The notes under the pieces: generated by a model | Seen by the model: only the letters and a program-made list of their open reading frames with translations | What the model was told of the DNA's origin: nothing | Databases searched by the model: none | DNA from: Piper betle | Lineage: Eukaryota; Streptophyta; Magnoliopsida; Piperales; Piperaceae | Assembly: GCA_033002965.1 (NCBI GenBank) | Contig: JAURVB010014466.1 | Coordinates: 1-64,000, forward strand | Direction of reading: 5' to 3' | Length of the DNA stretch: 64,000 nucleotides | Position numbers and translations under genes: made by a program | Shown: one piece after another, positions 47,519 to 59,812 of the stretch | Layout of the letters: every line of letters starts with the position of its first letter | Position numbering within the stretch: the first letter of the stretch is position 1

Positions 47519-50500
47519 TTTTGTTCTATGGGTTCAGTTAATCAATTTGCTTTTATAATTTCTGCCAACATCAATTCAACTCTGATGCTTAAAGATAATT
47601 TTAAGGATTGGAAAGAAAGCATGTTGATTATTCTCAGCATGGATCTCGACCTTGCATTAAGGATTAAACAACCTACTTTTCTTACGGACAATAGTTTCAT
47701 TGAGGAAAACGGGACATTGAGAAGTGAGAATGTTCAAATTGCATGAGTCTTATGATCATGAAGCGTGAGATTACAAAAACCTTTAGGGGGATGTATCTGA
47801 GAAGGTTAGTACAGCCTGTGAGTTTCTTAAAGAAATTGAAAAGCATTTTGTAAAAAAATGATAAGACAGAAACAAGTACGCTTTTATCGAACTTGATTTC
47901 AATGGAGTTTAAACGCAAAACAAGCATAAGAAAGTACATCTTAGAGATGTAAATTCTTGCTTCAAAACTAAAAGCGCTAAGGTTAGAGCTATCTGAAGAT
48001 TTGCTCATGTATTTAGTTTTAATTTCTCTTCTGGCACAATTCAGTCAATTCAAGGTTAGTTACGAACTATTAAGGAGACAAATGGACTCTTAATGAGCTC
48101 ATTCCTTATTGTGTACAAGAAGAAGAAAGGTTGAAGCAAGAATAGGCTGAAAGTACTCACTTGGCTAGTACCTATCAAGACAAAATAAAAAGAAAATCAG
48201 GCTTCTTGCTGTTTCTTTTATGGTAAACCTGGACACACTTGGTGTGTAAATAAAGGTTCATTTCATAATTTTGTTTGTTCTAAGGTTAATTTAGTTTTAG
48301 TACCAATACACACTTGGAGGCTAAATTCATGTGCTACTACTCACATAAATGTGTGAATGCAAGGTTGCCTGGGTTGTCGAAAGCCAAATGATGCTGAAAG
48401 ATTCATCTATGTGGGTGATGATAAATTAGTTATAGGTGAAGCAATATGGATTTTTAGATTATTATTAAAGACAAGATATTATTTGGATTTGAAAGAGACA
48501 TATCTAGTACCGTCTTTTAGACGGAATTTGGTTTCTATTTCTATATTAGACAAATTTGGTTACTCTTGTTCATTTAGAAATAATAAGTTTAGTTTTTCTA
48601 AATTCAAATATTGTAGGTACAAGTTCCTTGTCTTTTTTGATAATTTATATTTACTTGATACTATTGCATCTTTTAAGGAAACTTTGCATGTAAGTTTAAG
48701 TGGTACAAAAAGAAAATTAACCAATGAGAATTCTGCTTTATTCTGGCAGAAGCGTTAAGACACATTTCTAAACAAACAATTGAACGACGTATGTCAAATA
48801 GAATTCTTAATTCTCTTAATTTATCAGATCTTCAAGTTTGTGCTGAGTGCATTAAGGGAAAACAAAAAAATATATGGAGACTAGGTGTCAATAGATCTTC
48901 AAGCATCTTAAAACTAATATATAAAGACATTTGTGGGCTATTTCCTACTACTTCTTAGAATGATCAATAATATTTTATTACGTTCATACACAATTATTCT
49001 CGTTATGGTTACCTTTATCTCATTCATGAGAAGTCTCAAGTATTGGACGTGTTTAAGGCATATAAGGCTGAAGTTGAGAACTAACTTGACAAAACTATTA
49101 AGGCTATCAGATTTGACCGTGGTGGTGAATACTATGGTAGATATGATAGATCAAGTGTACAATGTCCAGGAACATTTGTCAAATTCCTGAAAGAGTGCAA
49201 AATCGTCCCACAATACACAATGCCAGGTACTCCTAGCATGAATAGTATTGCTGAGAGATGAAACCAAACATTAAAGGATATAGTGAGAAGTATGATTACT
49301 CATACTACTTTACATGATTCACTCTGGGGTGAGGCACTAAAGACAGCATCGTATCTTCTTAATAGAGTACCAATAAAGGCAACAGTTAAGACCCCTTATG
49401 AATTATGAACAAGAAAAAAATCAGTATTAAGCATTTACGCATTTGGGGTTGTCCAACTGAGGAAAGGCCTTGTAGGCTAAATAAAAGGAAACTGGACTCA
49501 AGAACAATTAGCAGTTATTTTGTTGGGTACTCTGAACGATCTGGAGGGTATAAGTTTTAAGATCTCATAATAAGGTAATTCTTTAAGACCAAAAATGCCA
49601 AGTTCTCTGAGGATGTTGAGTTTGGAGGAGGAAATGAAGTTAAAGACTTTATCTTTGAAGAAAAATATATTTCTCTTCCCATGATTGTTCTTGGCAATAA
49701 TCAGGATTATATTCCTGATGTTGTTCAAGACACAATATCAGAATTACAAGACAATGTCAAGAATCTCCCTAATCAAGTTATACCTGAAGAGTAAACTTAA
49801 CAACCTTAAGAACAAATGCCATTGAGGAGATCTATAAGAGAAAAGAGAAATGCAATTTCAGATTATTAGATCATCTTTCTCCAAGAACATGAAGATAACA
49901 TTAGAATGGTGGAAGATGATCCAATCAACTTTTATCAAGCCATTAAGAGTTCTAATTCTCAAAAGTGGATTGATGCCATGAATGAAGAGATGAAGTCCAT
50001 GAAAGTGAATGATGTTTGGGATCTTGTTCCATTGCCTGAAGGTGTGAAACCTATTAGTTATAAATGGATATTTAAAACCAAGAGGGATTCGAAAGGTGAT
50101 GTAAAAAGATATAAGGCTTGTCTTGTTGCAAATGACTTTCTCAAAAGGAAGGCATCAATTATAATGAGACTTTCTCTCTAGTTTCATCAAAAGACTCATT
50201 CAAAATAATTATAGCATTAGTGGCACACTTTGACCTTTAGTTACATCAGATGGATGTAAAGATCGCGTTTCTAAATGGTGACATTGATGAAATAATTTAT
50301 ATGGTGCAATCAAAAAACTTTGTATCGGGAGATTCAAAGAATATGATTTGCAAATTAAAGAAATCCATCTATGGACTTAAGCAGAGTTCACGTCAATGGT
50401 ATCACAAATTTCATCAAGTGATTCTTTCGTTTGGTTTTGAGATTAATGTTATTGATGATTGTATATACCATAAGTTTAGTGGCAGTAAGTATATTTTTTC

Positions 50501-51480
50501 TAGTTTTATATATTGATGATATATTGCTTGCTAGTAATGATATAAGTTTCTTGCACGAAACCGAGAGATTTTTATCAAAGAAATTTGAAATTGAAAGATC
50601 TTGGAAATGTGTCTTTTGTATTAAGAATTCAAATACATCGGGATCACCATCGATGTATAATTGGATTATCACAAAAGACCTATATAGAAAAAGTGCTTAA
50701 GAGATTTGGCATACAAGGTTGTAAACTAGGATATACCCCTTTTTCTAAAGGAGACAAATTTAGTCTCAATCAATGCCCTAAAAATGACATAGAAGGAAAT
50801 GAAATGCAAAGATTTCCTCTACTTCAACAGTAAGAAGTCTTATGTATACTCAAGTATCTACGCATCTAGATATTGAGTATATTGTTGGAATGTTGGGTAG
50901 ATATTTAAGTAATCCGAGATTGGATCATTGAATAGCTGCCAAAAGAGTCATGAAGTTTCTTCAGAGAACAAAACATTACATGCTTACATATCGGAAGTCA
51001 GATCAACTTGAGTTCATTGGGTATTCTGATTTCGATTTTGGTGGATGTCAAGCTATATTTACCTACTTGCTGGAGGAGCTATTTCTTGAAGGAGTGCTAA
51101 GCAGACACTCCTAGCTTCTTCCACTATGGCAGTTGAATTCATAGCTTGTTATGAGGTATCCAATTAGGGAATATAGTTGCAAAATTTTGTCACAGGGCTA
51201 CACATTATTGATAATATTGAAAGACTACTTAAGTTAATTTGTGACAATCAATTAGCAGTATTATATTCAAATAACAACAGGAGCTTATCTAAATCAAAAC
51301 ATATAGGGATCAATTTCCTTGTTGTGAAAGAAAGAGTTTAGTGTGATAAACTTTTGGTAAAGTCTCTATAGAGCATTCTAGGACAAACTCCATGGTTGCG
51401 GATCCGCTTAGTAAAAGTTTACCGCCCAAGGTTTTTGATGAGCATGTTGCTCAGTGGGTGTTGCATTATTTGATGATATA
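47519..51480 (+). pseudogene. Broken copia gag-pol region
   Basis: gag-like N-terminus near 47519-47745 (LMLKDNFKDWKESMLIIL). GAG-pre-integrase about 48357-48758 (YLVPSFRRNLVSISILDKFG). Integrase core about 48930-49560 (NSIAER, SLWGEALKTASYLLNRVPIK). Reverse transcriptase 49906-50833, with KWIDAMNEEMKSM, GVKPISYKWIFKTKRDSKGD, QMDVKIAFLNGDIDE and the catalytic LYIDDILLASND. RNase H about 50900-51450. The frame changes and stops many times (for example between 50181 and 50250, and at 50516), so no polyprotein can be made. Confidence 0.88.
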
Positions 51481-51825
51481 TTACTTTAGTGCGAGTTTGT
51501 TTTATTGTAGTATTTAGTTTATGTTTTATTCTTTTACTCTATTTTAGTGATCTCATAAAGTTGGACAGTTAAAAATAGGCATGTTTAGATTAAATTACAT
51601 GTAATTTTTATATTACACATCTATACTTGATCTATGTCATTTAATTATATTGATATACGTGACTATAGATGAATTGAGTTACGATATATGTAACAAAAGT
51701 CGCTTTGATCCTATGTTAACATAATTAATGAACGGGATTATTATTTTGGAATAATAACATATGTTATTTTGGAATTCATAAGGTAATATACAATTACTCT
51801 CTCTCTCTCTCTATATATATAGTCT

Positions 51826-51836
51826 AAGTGGGAGAT
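51826..51836 (+). other. Polypurine tract
   Basis: AAGTGGGAGAT immediately precedes the 3' LTR, the usual plus-strand priming site. Confidence 0.75.
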
Positions 51837-52263
51837 TGTTAGATTTTTTAGATGTATATATACAAGTTATAATCAATCATATCATATAATTGAGCCTAAA
51901 TTAAATTGATGTATTAATGAGCCATTAATATTTAAGATAGATATTTAAAAATATTATGTATTTATGATGGGTTAAATTAGAATTAAGAAAGATAAGAATA
52001 AATATAGATATAAGAATAAATACGGTTATAGTCCCAAATTCGCCGTATAATTTTTCTATTCTCGTATCCTATAATTTAGAAACTCTAGCTGTGAAAAACT
52101 GGTACGAAAGATTAAAACCTAAAAAAGTTAAGAATTATTTTGATATTATGGATTCAAGTATATTTTTATTATTAAATTATATTTTTTTAATGATTTAATC
52201 TGAAAATTATTAATTAATTTTATCATTTATATAATTTAGTTAAAATTAAAATTTTTATCAACA
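51837..52263 (+). repeat. 3' LTR of the copia element
   Basis: 427 bp, begins TGTTAGATTTTTTAGATG and ends TTTATCAACA. Diverged from the 5' LTR by substitutions and a large deletion. Confidence 0.88.
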
Positions 52264-54450
52264 GCCTGTGTCGAATTGCTGCCCGTGGAGCAGGGAACGA
52301 TCGGAAGGCGAAAGGAGAAATCTTGCTACCCGTCTAGCCGCCTTTGTTGCCATTGTGAGTTGTTGCCTCTCATGTAGTGGTGTGATGGAGCACAGCCGGA
52401 AGAAGCCACCGTTGAACTCGCTGCTATTATGGAGGTTTGCTGCTCCCTAACTGCATCGGTGCCTTGCCAAAGCCGAGTCCGACCAAGGAGTCCATCTTGT
52501 CGATAGGCCTATCCAGAGTTTTGTCATCAGATACTGCTGTTCACTTGCTTTAATTACTGCTGTTGCGTGGAGTTGGGAAGCCGGAGCGAAGTCCTGCCAC
52601 CGCTGGAGATGAGTCCCGCAAGGTGTAGGAGGAGAGGGATTCCCCCTAGCTGCCTCTCACAGCCGGAGCTTTGCCTCGCCATTGTGCTGTTCGCCAAGAA
52701 GTGTTGCCGAAGTCCAGATCGGGGAGAGGACGAACACCACCAGGAGAACTTGATTTGCTGGTCGCTGTGGAGCTATCGTCGTCCCCGTAGAGAAGTACTC
52801 ACTACCAGCCGGTGTTAAAGTGAAGAAAGTTACTGACGGGAAGATAGGTGGACCCATTTACCCATCCACTTCCTGCCCGATCTGGAAATCTGCTCAACAC
52901 TCAACCTTTTCAAGTTTTATTTGTTTGAGCCATCGACCAGTTGCTCAAATGTTTATTAATTTAAATTATATTTTTCTTATTAAAACAATAAAATAATTTA
53001 TAAATAGTAAACATGGACATTATGAACTTTAATTACATTACAAAAAGGGGAAGAGCGGTGCGGTGATAATTTTGTAATAAAAACTTGATTTGTGACTAGA
53101 GTCAATATTATGAAATGCATCCCTAAAAATATAAAAAATATAATAAAATGTCATAAAATAAAATAATTGAGTTCTAACTCGAATAACATGGTCTAAACAT
53201 AATAACCTACCTAAAACTAATAAATAAAGTGTTCGAACGCCGTAAATGACATAAATTAATTCTGCGATCCAATATAGATAACCCTGGCCTGTAGCCACCG
53301 CTCCCCCCCCCCCAAATGTTTCCCTGTCCTATTCCCTTCCCCGGCGGCAACCGCCACCTTACCGGCTTTCCACTGCTCCCCCACCCTACGCGCGGGAAAC
53401 ATGGCAAAGGGTGTGGGCCGGGCGAGGGGAGCGGTGGGAAGGGTGGCAGGCGGGAGCGGCGGCTGCAGGCAAGGGCAGTGGGGGAGGAACGACGAGCAAG
53501 CTGGGGAGGAGAGCGGGGGGGGGGTGTGGGAAGAAAGAGTTGGGGGCGTTGGATTAAAATCCAACGGTCCTCCTCCTATGCACTGCCAAACAAGGCAGCG
53601 CATAGTAGCAATCTGTATATGCATATATGTGTGTGTGTGTGTCTTTAGTTTGACGTCTTATCGCGCGGACAATGTTGACAAAGCCAACCTCTTCCTCCCA
53701 ATATCAAGGGCCCAACAATTCAAGGACATCTCAAACTCCCAAAAAGAGGGTGAAGTAGCGGCTCCCTCCTTTAATAGGTGGAGTCAAGTTGTTTCCATTG
53801 CTTGTAGTGATTGTGACGACCACAAAGAATTGACTGTCAATTTCTTCATTTTCTAACCCCTCATGATAGATCGTTGATTGGCTTACGATGCTAAATAACG
53901 CATTCTAGAAATCACACAAGCCCTACGAGGGCTTTCTACTTCTCCTCCGGTAAGAGCTTATTGTTGTTGAATTTCTAAAAGGCAAGGATGCATTTCTTGG
54001 TATTTAAAGAGTATTGAACAGACCTTATCCTTCTCCAATGTGATCATTTTAAGACATCCTAGCCCTCTAGGAGTCATGACTTTCTCTCCCACTTGCCCAC
54101 CCGATAGAAGAGTTGCCTGGGAGTCGCCCGAAGGCTTGTTCCCGAGCTTCTCTTCTTCCTCTTCAATCTTGTTCGAGTTCTGCTGCTAAGTACCTTTCCA
54201 ATGGCAAAAATGGATTGACCAACACACCTCTTCACCGCGTTATTGACTTTCATCAACTAGTCTTAGCACTAGCTTATTGCAAGACTTGAATCCTCGAACT
54301 TGCTGCTTTGACTTGGGCCATTTCATTCAGCTATGATAAGAAAGCCCGTCTAAGTTGTTTTTAATTGTTTCACACTGCGTGTTAGTAACAAGGGTTTGAT
54401 GAACTCGAAGCACCACCGAGGAAATGCTCTCTCTGCTAGGGAATCGTTTG

Positions 54451-54493
<43 letters not shown>

Positions 54494-54504
54494 CACACAC
54501 ACAC
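52264..54504. other. Repeat debris, GC-rich patches, no gene
   Basis: 52264-52880 is GC-rich and seems to continue the sequence left of the copia element (possibly an old LTR). 53285-53560 is strongly strand-asymmetric, with a C-run near 53305 and a G-run near 53517. 53640-54440 shows no family I can name. Open frames in it are low-complexity and occur on both strands. Confidence 0.45.
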
Positions 54505-54506
54505 AC
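54451..54506. repeat. Compound (TA)n(AC)n microsatellite
   Basis: TA repeats interrupted by TG, followed by about seven AC units. It abuts the left end of the pararetroviral sequence. Confidence 0.9.
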
Positions 54507-55212
54507 CAAGTTAATCTTAAACCAAGATTTCACCCGATCTTAAGTTACTAAACAAACAGATACAAAGACATCAGAGATAAACAGTAAACAAATACACAAA
54601 TAGATACACAAATATAAACAGTAAATAGATATAAACAGTAAATAGATAAACAGTAAACAAATATAAATAGATTAAACCATTTCTAAAATAGTTTTATATT
54701 AAAAAAATTTAATAAAATCTTCATATGATTCAAGTTTAACTTGAACAAATAATTTTCATAATGAAAGAATATAGTTCTTGGAGAACGAATATAGTTCTTG
54801 AGAACAAAGATAGTTCTTGAAAATAAGATCAAACAAACTTACTTCGATTTCAACTTTCAAAGTTACAGAAGAGTCTGATTCTTATATGTACACTCAAGTT
54901 TAACAGACAAACTTTCACTCTTATGATTTACAAAAATACAAAAACTCAAATAGACTTAGAAGTAGAAAGAAAGAAGAAGAAAAGAAAGAGAAAGAACAAT
55001 CTTCATAAATTGTTTTTAGTATAAAACTATTTTCGAAATGGTTTAATCTGTTTATATCTGTTTACTGTTTATCTATTTACTGTTTATATCAGTTTATATC
55101 TATTTACTGTTTATATTTGTGTATTTGTTTACTGTTTATCTCTCATGTCTTTGTATCTGTTTGTTTAGTAACTTAAGATCAAGCTAAATCTTGGTTTAAG
55201 ATTAACTTGGTA
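54507..55212. repeat. Inverted repeat of pararetroviral non-coding sequence
   Basis: 54507-about 54700 and about 55020-55212 are reverse complements with few differences, rich in ATAAACAGTAAACAAATA words. The second arm runs directly into TGGTATCAAAGCC. The first arm ends within the same motif, replaced by the AC repeat at 54505. Confidence 0.85.
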
Positions 55213-55870
55213 TCAAAGCCTAAGTAAATTAAAATTACTTGAGTAGGTGACGGAGTTCAGATCCTTGTAAGTCTTAAATAGCCAAAATAGGCGCATAGGC
55301 AATTTGGATTAAAAAATACTCCATCAAAATTAAAAAAATTATGAATGATATATTTTATCCTTATATAGATTACATCATGGTCTATAAACAGATACAAAGA
55401 CATCAAAGATAAACAGTAAACAAATACACAAATAGATATATAAATATAAACAGATACAAAGACATCAGAGATAAACAGTAAACAAATACACAAATAGATA
55501 TACAAATATAAACAGTAAATAGATAAACAGTAAACAAATATAAACAAATTAAACCATTTCGAAAATAGTTTTATATTAAAAACAATTTAATAAAATCTTC
55601 ATATGATTCAAGTTTAACTTGAACAAATAATTTACATAATGAAAGAATATAGTTCTTGGAGAATGAATACAATTCTTGAGAACGAATATAGTTCTGGAGA
55701 ACGAAGATAGTTCTTGAAAATAAGATCAAACAAACTTACTTCGATTTCAACTTTCAAAGTTATAGAAGAGTCTGATTGTTACACGTACACTCATGCTTAA
55801 CAAACAATCTTTCACTCTTATGATTTACAAAGATACAAAAACTCAAATAGACTTAGAAGTAGAAAGAAAG
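54545..55870. repeat. Long direct repeat of pararetroviral non-coding sequence
   Basis: About 54545-54985 recurs at about 55400-55865 in the same orientation, including TTGGAGAACGAATATAGTTC-type motifs and the shared tail AATAGACTTAGAAGTAGAAA. Inside 55385-55520 a 60-bp subunit is itself duplicated. Confidence 0.85.
55208..55220 (+). other. tRNA-Met primer-site-like motif, plus strand
   Basis: TGGTATCAAAGCC differs by one base from the plant consensus. In Caulimoviridae it marks the minus-strand primer site and map origin. Here it lies on the strand opposite to the viral coding sense. Confidence 0.6.
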
Positions 55871-56090
55871 AAAGAGAGAGAGTAGGCTATCCATTCACCG
55901 ATGCCTGAGAAGTCACTGGAAGCATTCTTATATAATCATCAAGTAAGACCGAAGTATCCAGTAATAATAAACCGGATGGCCAGATGATGTCATCAAGATA
56001 AGGTTGAGCTGTCAAGTGAGCTGACCTATCTAGATTTTCTGCTGATTGTACATCTGACTTGGCATTGCTGACATGTCGGATAAGATGACG

Positions 56091-56690
56091 TCAGGTTGAC
56101 CTTGTGCTATCATTGTATGATGGAGTCCATTCTGAAGTATTTTTACTACAGGAAGGAATAGTAGATGGAGCCGTTTCCATAGTAGAAGTACTAGGATAGT
56201 ATGCTATAACTGGAGATACGATAGGCTGGGCCGAAGAAGTTTCAAATCTTGTTGACTTTGCTTCCTGGTCTGGAGTATTCATAGTCGATGGAAAATATTC
56301 TGTATGAGGGCATTCTGTATGAGGGCATTGTTTAACCATATAGCCAGATTCACCACAGCAGTAACAAGTTTGAGAAATAAAAGGCCCAGTGCTACATGCT
56401 TCAGCTATATGCCCTTTCTGATTACATTTTGTGCAAATAAGATCCTGAGAGGTTAAAACTGGTTGTCCATAGCCAGCCATAACCATGGTTGATGGAGTAT
56501 TATTAAGAGTTGTTAATACTTTATCAATATCTTGCTGAGTCATGTGTATAGGGGATTCTAGAATTTCAATCTTTGGAGTGGTTGGAAACAAACTCGCTTG
56601 AACTTGAGTAGTAGAGCAAAAGTCCAATGTATATGCTAATTGAATAATATCTAATTCAGCCATCAGAGGGTTGTTTCTTTTTACCTGCAA
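56091..56690 (-). CDS. Pararetroviral ORF fragment with two CCHC zinc knuckles
   Basis: 199 codons. CTKCNQKGHIAEAC and CYCCGESGYMVKQC are two zinc knuckles (Tyr replaces His in the second), typical of nucleic-acid-binding capsid proteins. A 15-bp in-frame duplication follows them (CPHTE twice, 56299-56331). The protein is otherwise Ser/Thr/Pro-rich. It lies 3' of the reverse transcriptase region on the minus strand. Assignment to the viral copy is by position. Confidence 0.55.
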   Translation of the reverse strand: MQVKRNNPLMAELDIIQLAYTLDFCSTTQVQASLFPTTPKIEILESPIHMTQQDIDKVLTTLNNTPSTMVMAGYGQPVLTSQDLICTKCNQKGHIAEACSTGPFISQTCYCCGESGYMVKQCPHTECPHTEYFPSTMNTPDQEAKSTRFETSSAQPIVSPVIAYYPSTSTMETAPSTIPSCSKNTSEWTPSYNDSTRST

Positions 56691-57233
56691 GTAATTTAAA
56701 TAAATGTTAGGGGCAGTGCTAGTAGGTACATTGCTGACACATTCGGAGGTTGAGAAGGAGATTCAGAATCATGAGCAGAATATACTTTTGGAGTTTGGTT
56801 TTTGAAGACATGGATACAAACTCAGAAAAAATAGCTTTTCTTTTTCTTAACGAAAGGAGGCATTTCAGAAATGGAAGAAGAGAACATATCCCACCATCTA
56901 ATGTAGACTTTATGGGCTAATGCAGAAATATAACTACCCATAACATTTGTATAATGGAAACAGAAATTCTAGGATAAATCCAAGGAATTTGATTATATAT
57001 CAGAAATTGAAAAAAGAAGATCCCAAATCTGGATCAATATGTTCTTGGATTAATTTTAATTGCTTTTGAAGGTAGGGAGGAACAAATTGGATTTCTTGTC
57101 CAAAATCTCCGAACCATTGGATGAACCAAGCAAGAAGTTGAGTTAATTTTGGTAAATCAACTCGAAGGAACCAAGAATGTTGACTAAAAGTATTCTTATA
57201 GAATAAAACTCTATCAAATGCATCAATATAGTC

Positions 57234-57743
57234 CTAATAATTATATTCAACAGGGAGTCCAATCATACTACGAGTATTTGATAGTTTTCTCATAGCATTA
57301 GGATTTCCATATTCGGCTAAGATTATGACTTTTTTGATGATCATTTTACTATAGATAATGCATGTTTTAAATTGATTAGGATATACTGTTTGATGAGCTA
57401 ATAAGTTGCCGCTAAACTTATGAGATATTTCTACCAAATGAGTCTCCAGTAGAATCAGTTCAAAATAATATCTGGTTTTATTTGATTGGACTAGAAAGTG
57501 AGACAGGTGTGGCAATACTTGATTAGCCAAAATAGCTGGGTCTTCTTGCTGAAGATCTTTTGGAGAGTTATCTAGAAAAGTAATATGAAGAGGATTTGGC
57601 TTTTGAATATAAGGACTCAAAACTCTATAGGAATTCTTTGAAGGTTTTGGATTTTGATCATCTTTATCAAAGTCTTTTTCGAAATTGGGGCAATTTTTGT
57701 ACATAGGTGGTAATATCAATTTGCCTTTTCCCTTATCAGCCAT
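57234..57743 (-). CDS. Pararetrovirus-associated ORF of unknown function
   Basis: 169 codons starting MADKGKGKLILPP, open, just upstream (minus strand) of the zinc-knuckle ORF and in the same frame class, so both may be one decayed ORF. No domain recognised. Confidence 0.45.
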   Translation of the reverse strand: MADKGKGKLILPPMYKNCPNFEKDFDKDDQNPKPSKNSYRVLSPYIQKPNPLHITFLDNSPKDLQQEDPAILANQVLPHLSHFLVQSNKTRYYFELILLETHLVEISHKFSGNLLAHQTVYPNQFKTCIIYSKMIIKKVIILAEYGNPNAMRKLSNTRSMIGLPVEYNY

Positions 57744-58394
57744 TATACCCCCTACAAAAATTCACGAATGAGAAAATCAAGAAGAGAGTTACTATTACCC
57801 TTGATAAATTCAATATCAAAATAAAAAAATAGCCAATAAAGCCTGCCATCAAGCAAAGATATGTTTATAAGCTAGATTTTTGACATCTTTTTGTAAAATA
57901 TCCTTTGCTGCTTTACAATGTATTCTTAAGAGAAATTTTTGATTAAGTTAATCATCTTGAAATTTTAGAATACAATTTACTATGCTTAACATTTCCTTTT
58001 TTTATAGTGGAATATTTTACTTGTGTTGGATTCCATAATTCTGAATTATATTTTATAATTACAGGTTTATTATTTATTACTTGTTTAAGTATACCCCCAT
58101 ATCCTATATCCGAGGCATCCGTTTCTATTGTTTTTAATGAATTAAGATGGGTTAAGGATAAACAAGGAAGATATTTTACCTTATTTTTGATATTTTGAAT
58201 AGCTTTTGTATGCTCAACTGTCCAAGGAGGAGGATTTTTCTTTAAACGTTGCCATAATAGTTTACAATCTTTGGCAAGTTCTTTATAAAAATCTAATACA
58301 TAGTTTAAACTTCCTGAAAATCTTTGTAATTGATTTTTATCTAATAATTTGTCTAGAAATTTAGATGAAAATTCGATAACCCTCTGAATAGGAT

Positions 58395-58904
58395 TTATCT
58401 ATCCTTTTCTATATCAAGTCCTAGATATCTTATCTTTGATTGTACTAAAACCATTTTTCTTTTAAAAAGTATTATTCCATTGGTTTTAGCGATCTTATAA
58501 AATTGATTCAAGTGTTTAAAGTGCTGATCTAAATTATTGGAAAATGCTAAAATATCATCTATATGGACCATGATGTAATCTATATGGGGATAAAATATAT
58601 CATTCATAATTTTTTGAAATTCGGATGGAGCATTTTTTAATCCAAATGACATTACATTCCATTCATATTGTCCAAATAGAATATTAAATGTTGTTTTATA
58701 TCTATCCTTTTCATTAATCTGTATTTGCCAAAAATCAGATTTTAGATCAAACTTACTAAATACTTGCGCATTATATAATCTTTGTAATAAATCTTTTTTA
58801 TTAGAAATTAGATATCTTATCCATTTTAAAACCTTATTTAATGGTTTGTAATTAATAACTAGTATTGGAGCACCACATTCTCTTTCTGCTGACATTATAT
58901 ACAT
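58395..58904 (-). pseudogene. Pararetroviral reverse transcriptase fragment
   Basis: 169 codons covering the RT palm: VINYKPLNKVLKWIRY, FSKFDLKSDFWQIQI, FGQYEWNVMSFGLKNAPSEF and a catalytic motif reading MVHIDDIL (Tyr/Phe before the Asp pair replaced). FDLKSDF has Asp where Gly is usual. Strongly Caulimoviridae-like rather than gypsy-like. The following RNase H part (about 57800-58390) is full of stops. Confidence 0.85.
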
Positions 58905-59362
58905 AAAATGCAGAACAAGACCAAGGTGACTTACTTTCTCTAATTAATTTATTAGTTAATAAAGTTGTCATTTCTTTTTGACAATATGTAACCAATTCTT
59001 TACTCAATTGAATTGGTCTTGCCTTAGTAGGAATTTGAGATTCATAAAAATTATCTTCATAAGGAAGAGTTACTTCATGCCTCTTTTTTTCCCAAAAAGC
59101 ACTAGGTAAATCATTACATAAGTCTTCTTCAAATAACTTTTTTGTTTTATTTATTTTTTCTAAAATATCTTTAGATTGTAGTTTTTCTTCTAACTATAAA
59201 TTATTTACTTCTTCTTTTAAATATTTTATATGTTTATTTTTAAGAAATAATTTTTCTTTTAAATTAAATATTAGTGTTTTATGAAGATGGAATTCTAATT
59301 CAAAAGTAATTTCTTTACCCTTAAACTTAGTATGAATTCTTGAATCATCTATAGTAAAAGGT

Positions 59363-59812
59363 TCAATAATATGCAGTACAAGGATTTCCTAAAATCACTT
59401 CTGTTCCTACATCTTTTACTAAGATAAAAGTTAAATATAAACATGTATCATTTACTACATATAACTCATGTGGTAGTTTATATTGAATTTTTAATCTTTG
59501 GTCATTAACAATGAATAGAGCTTGTCTAGTTTTTTTATAAAATTTAGTAGGAATTATTCCTTCTCGGATTATATTTCTATCTGCTCCAATCATCTGCACT
59601 AAAGCTAAAGTTTCTAATGTAAATTTTTTATCAAGTATTATTTTTATTTTTAAAATATATTTTTTAGAAATAGTTTGCTCTATTACATCTAAATAATCTT
59701 CAGATTCTTTAGTTTTAGATGTTTCACCTATTTGAAATTTTGAATCTTCAAAGATTTTTAAATCTTCATCTTCATTATCAGATGTAATTTTATTTTCTTC
59801 AACTAATTCCAA
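59363..59812 (-). pseudogene. Pararetroviral aspartic protease region
   Basis: 149 codons. The protease core remains (TLETLALVQMIGADRNII and a downstream VILGNP), but the catalytic Asp-Thr-Gly reads MIG, so the site is lost. An acidic linker precedes it. Confidence 0.7.

Larger units (their letters stand above)
46170..52263 (+). mobile_element. Decayed Ty1/copia LTR retrotransposon
   Basis: It has two similar LTRs in direct orientation (46170-46682 and 51837-52263), both TGTTAGATTTTTTAGA...ATCAACA. A primer-binding site for initiator tRNA-Met follows the first LTR, and a polypurine tract precedes the second. The internal order is gag, GAG-pre-integrase, integrase, reverse transcriptase, RNase H, which is diagnostic for copia. 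The LTRs differ by about 85 bp in length and many substitutions, so the insertion is old. No clear 5-bp target duplication: CACCC on the left, GCCTG on the right. Confidence 0.92.

Noticed and set aside
53256..53856. Gly/Pro-rich frames on both strands
   Set aside because: GC-rich low-complexity sequence without domain support.
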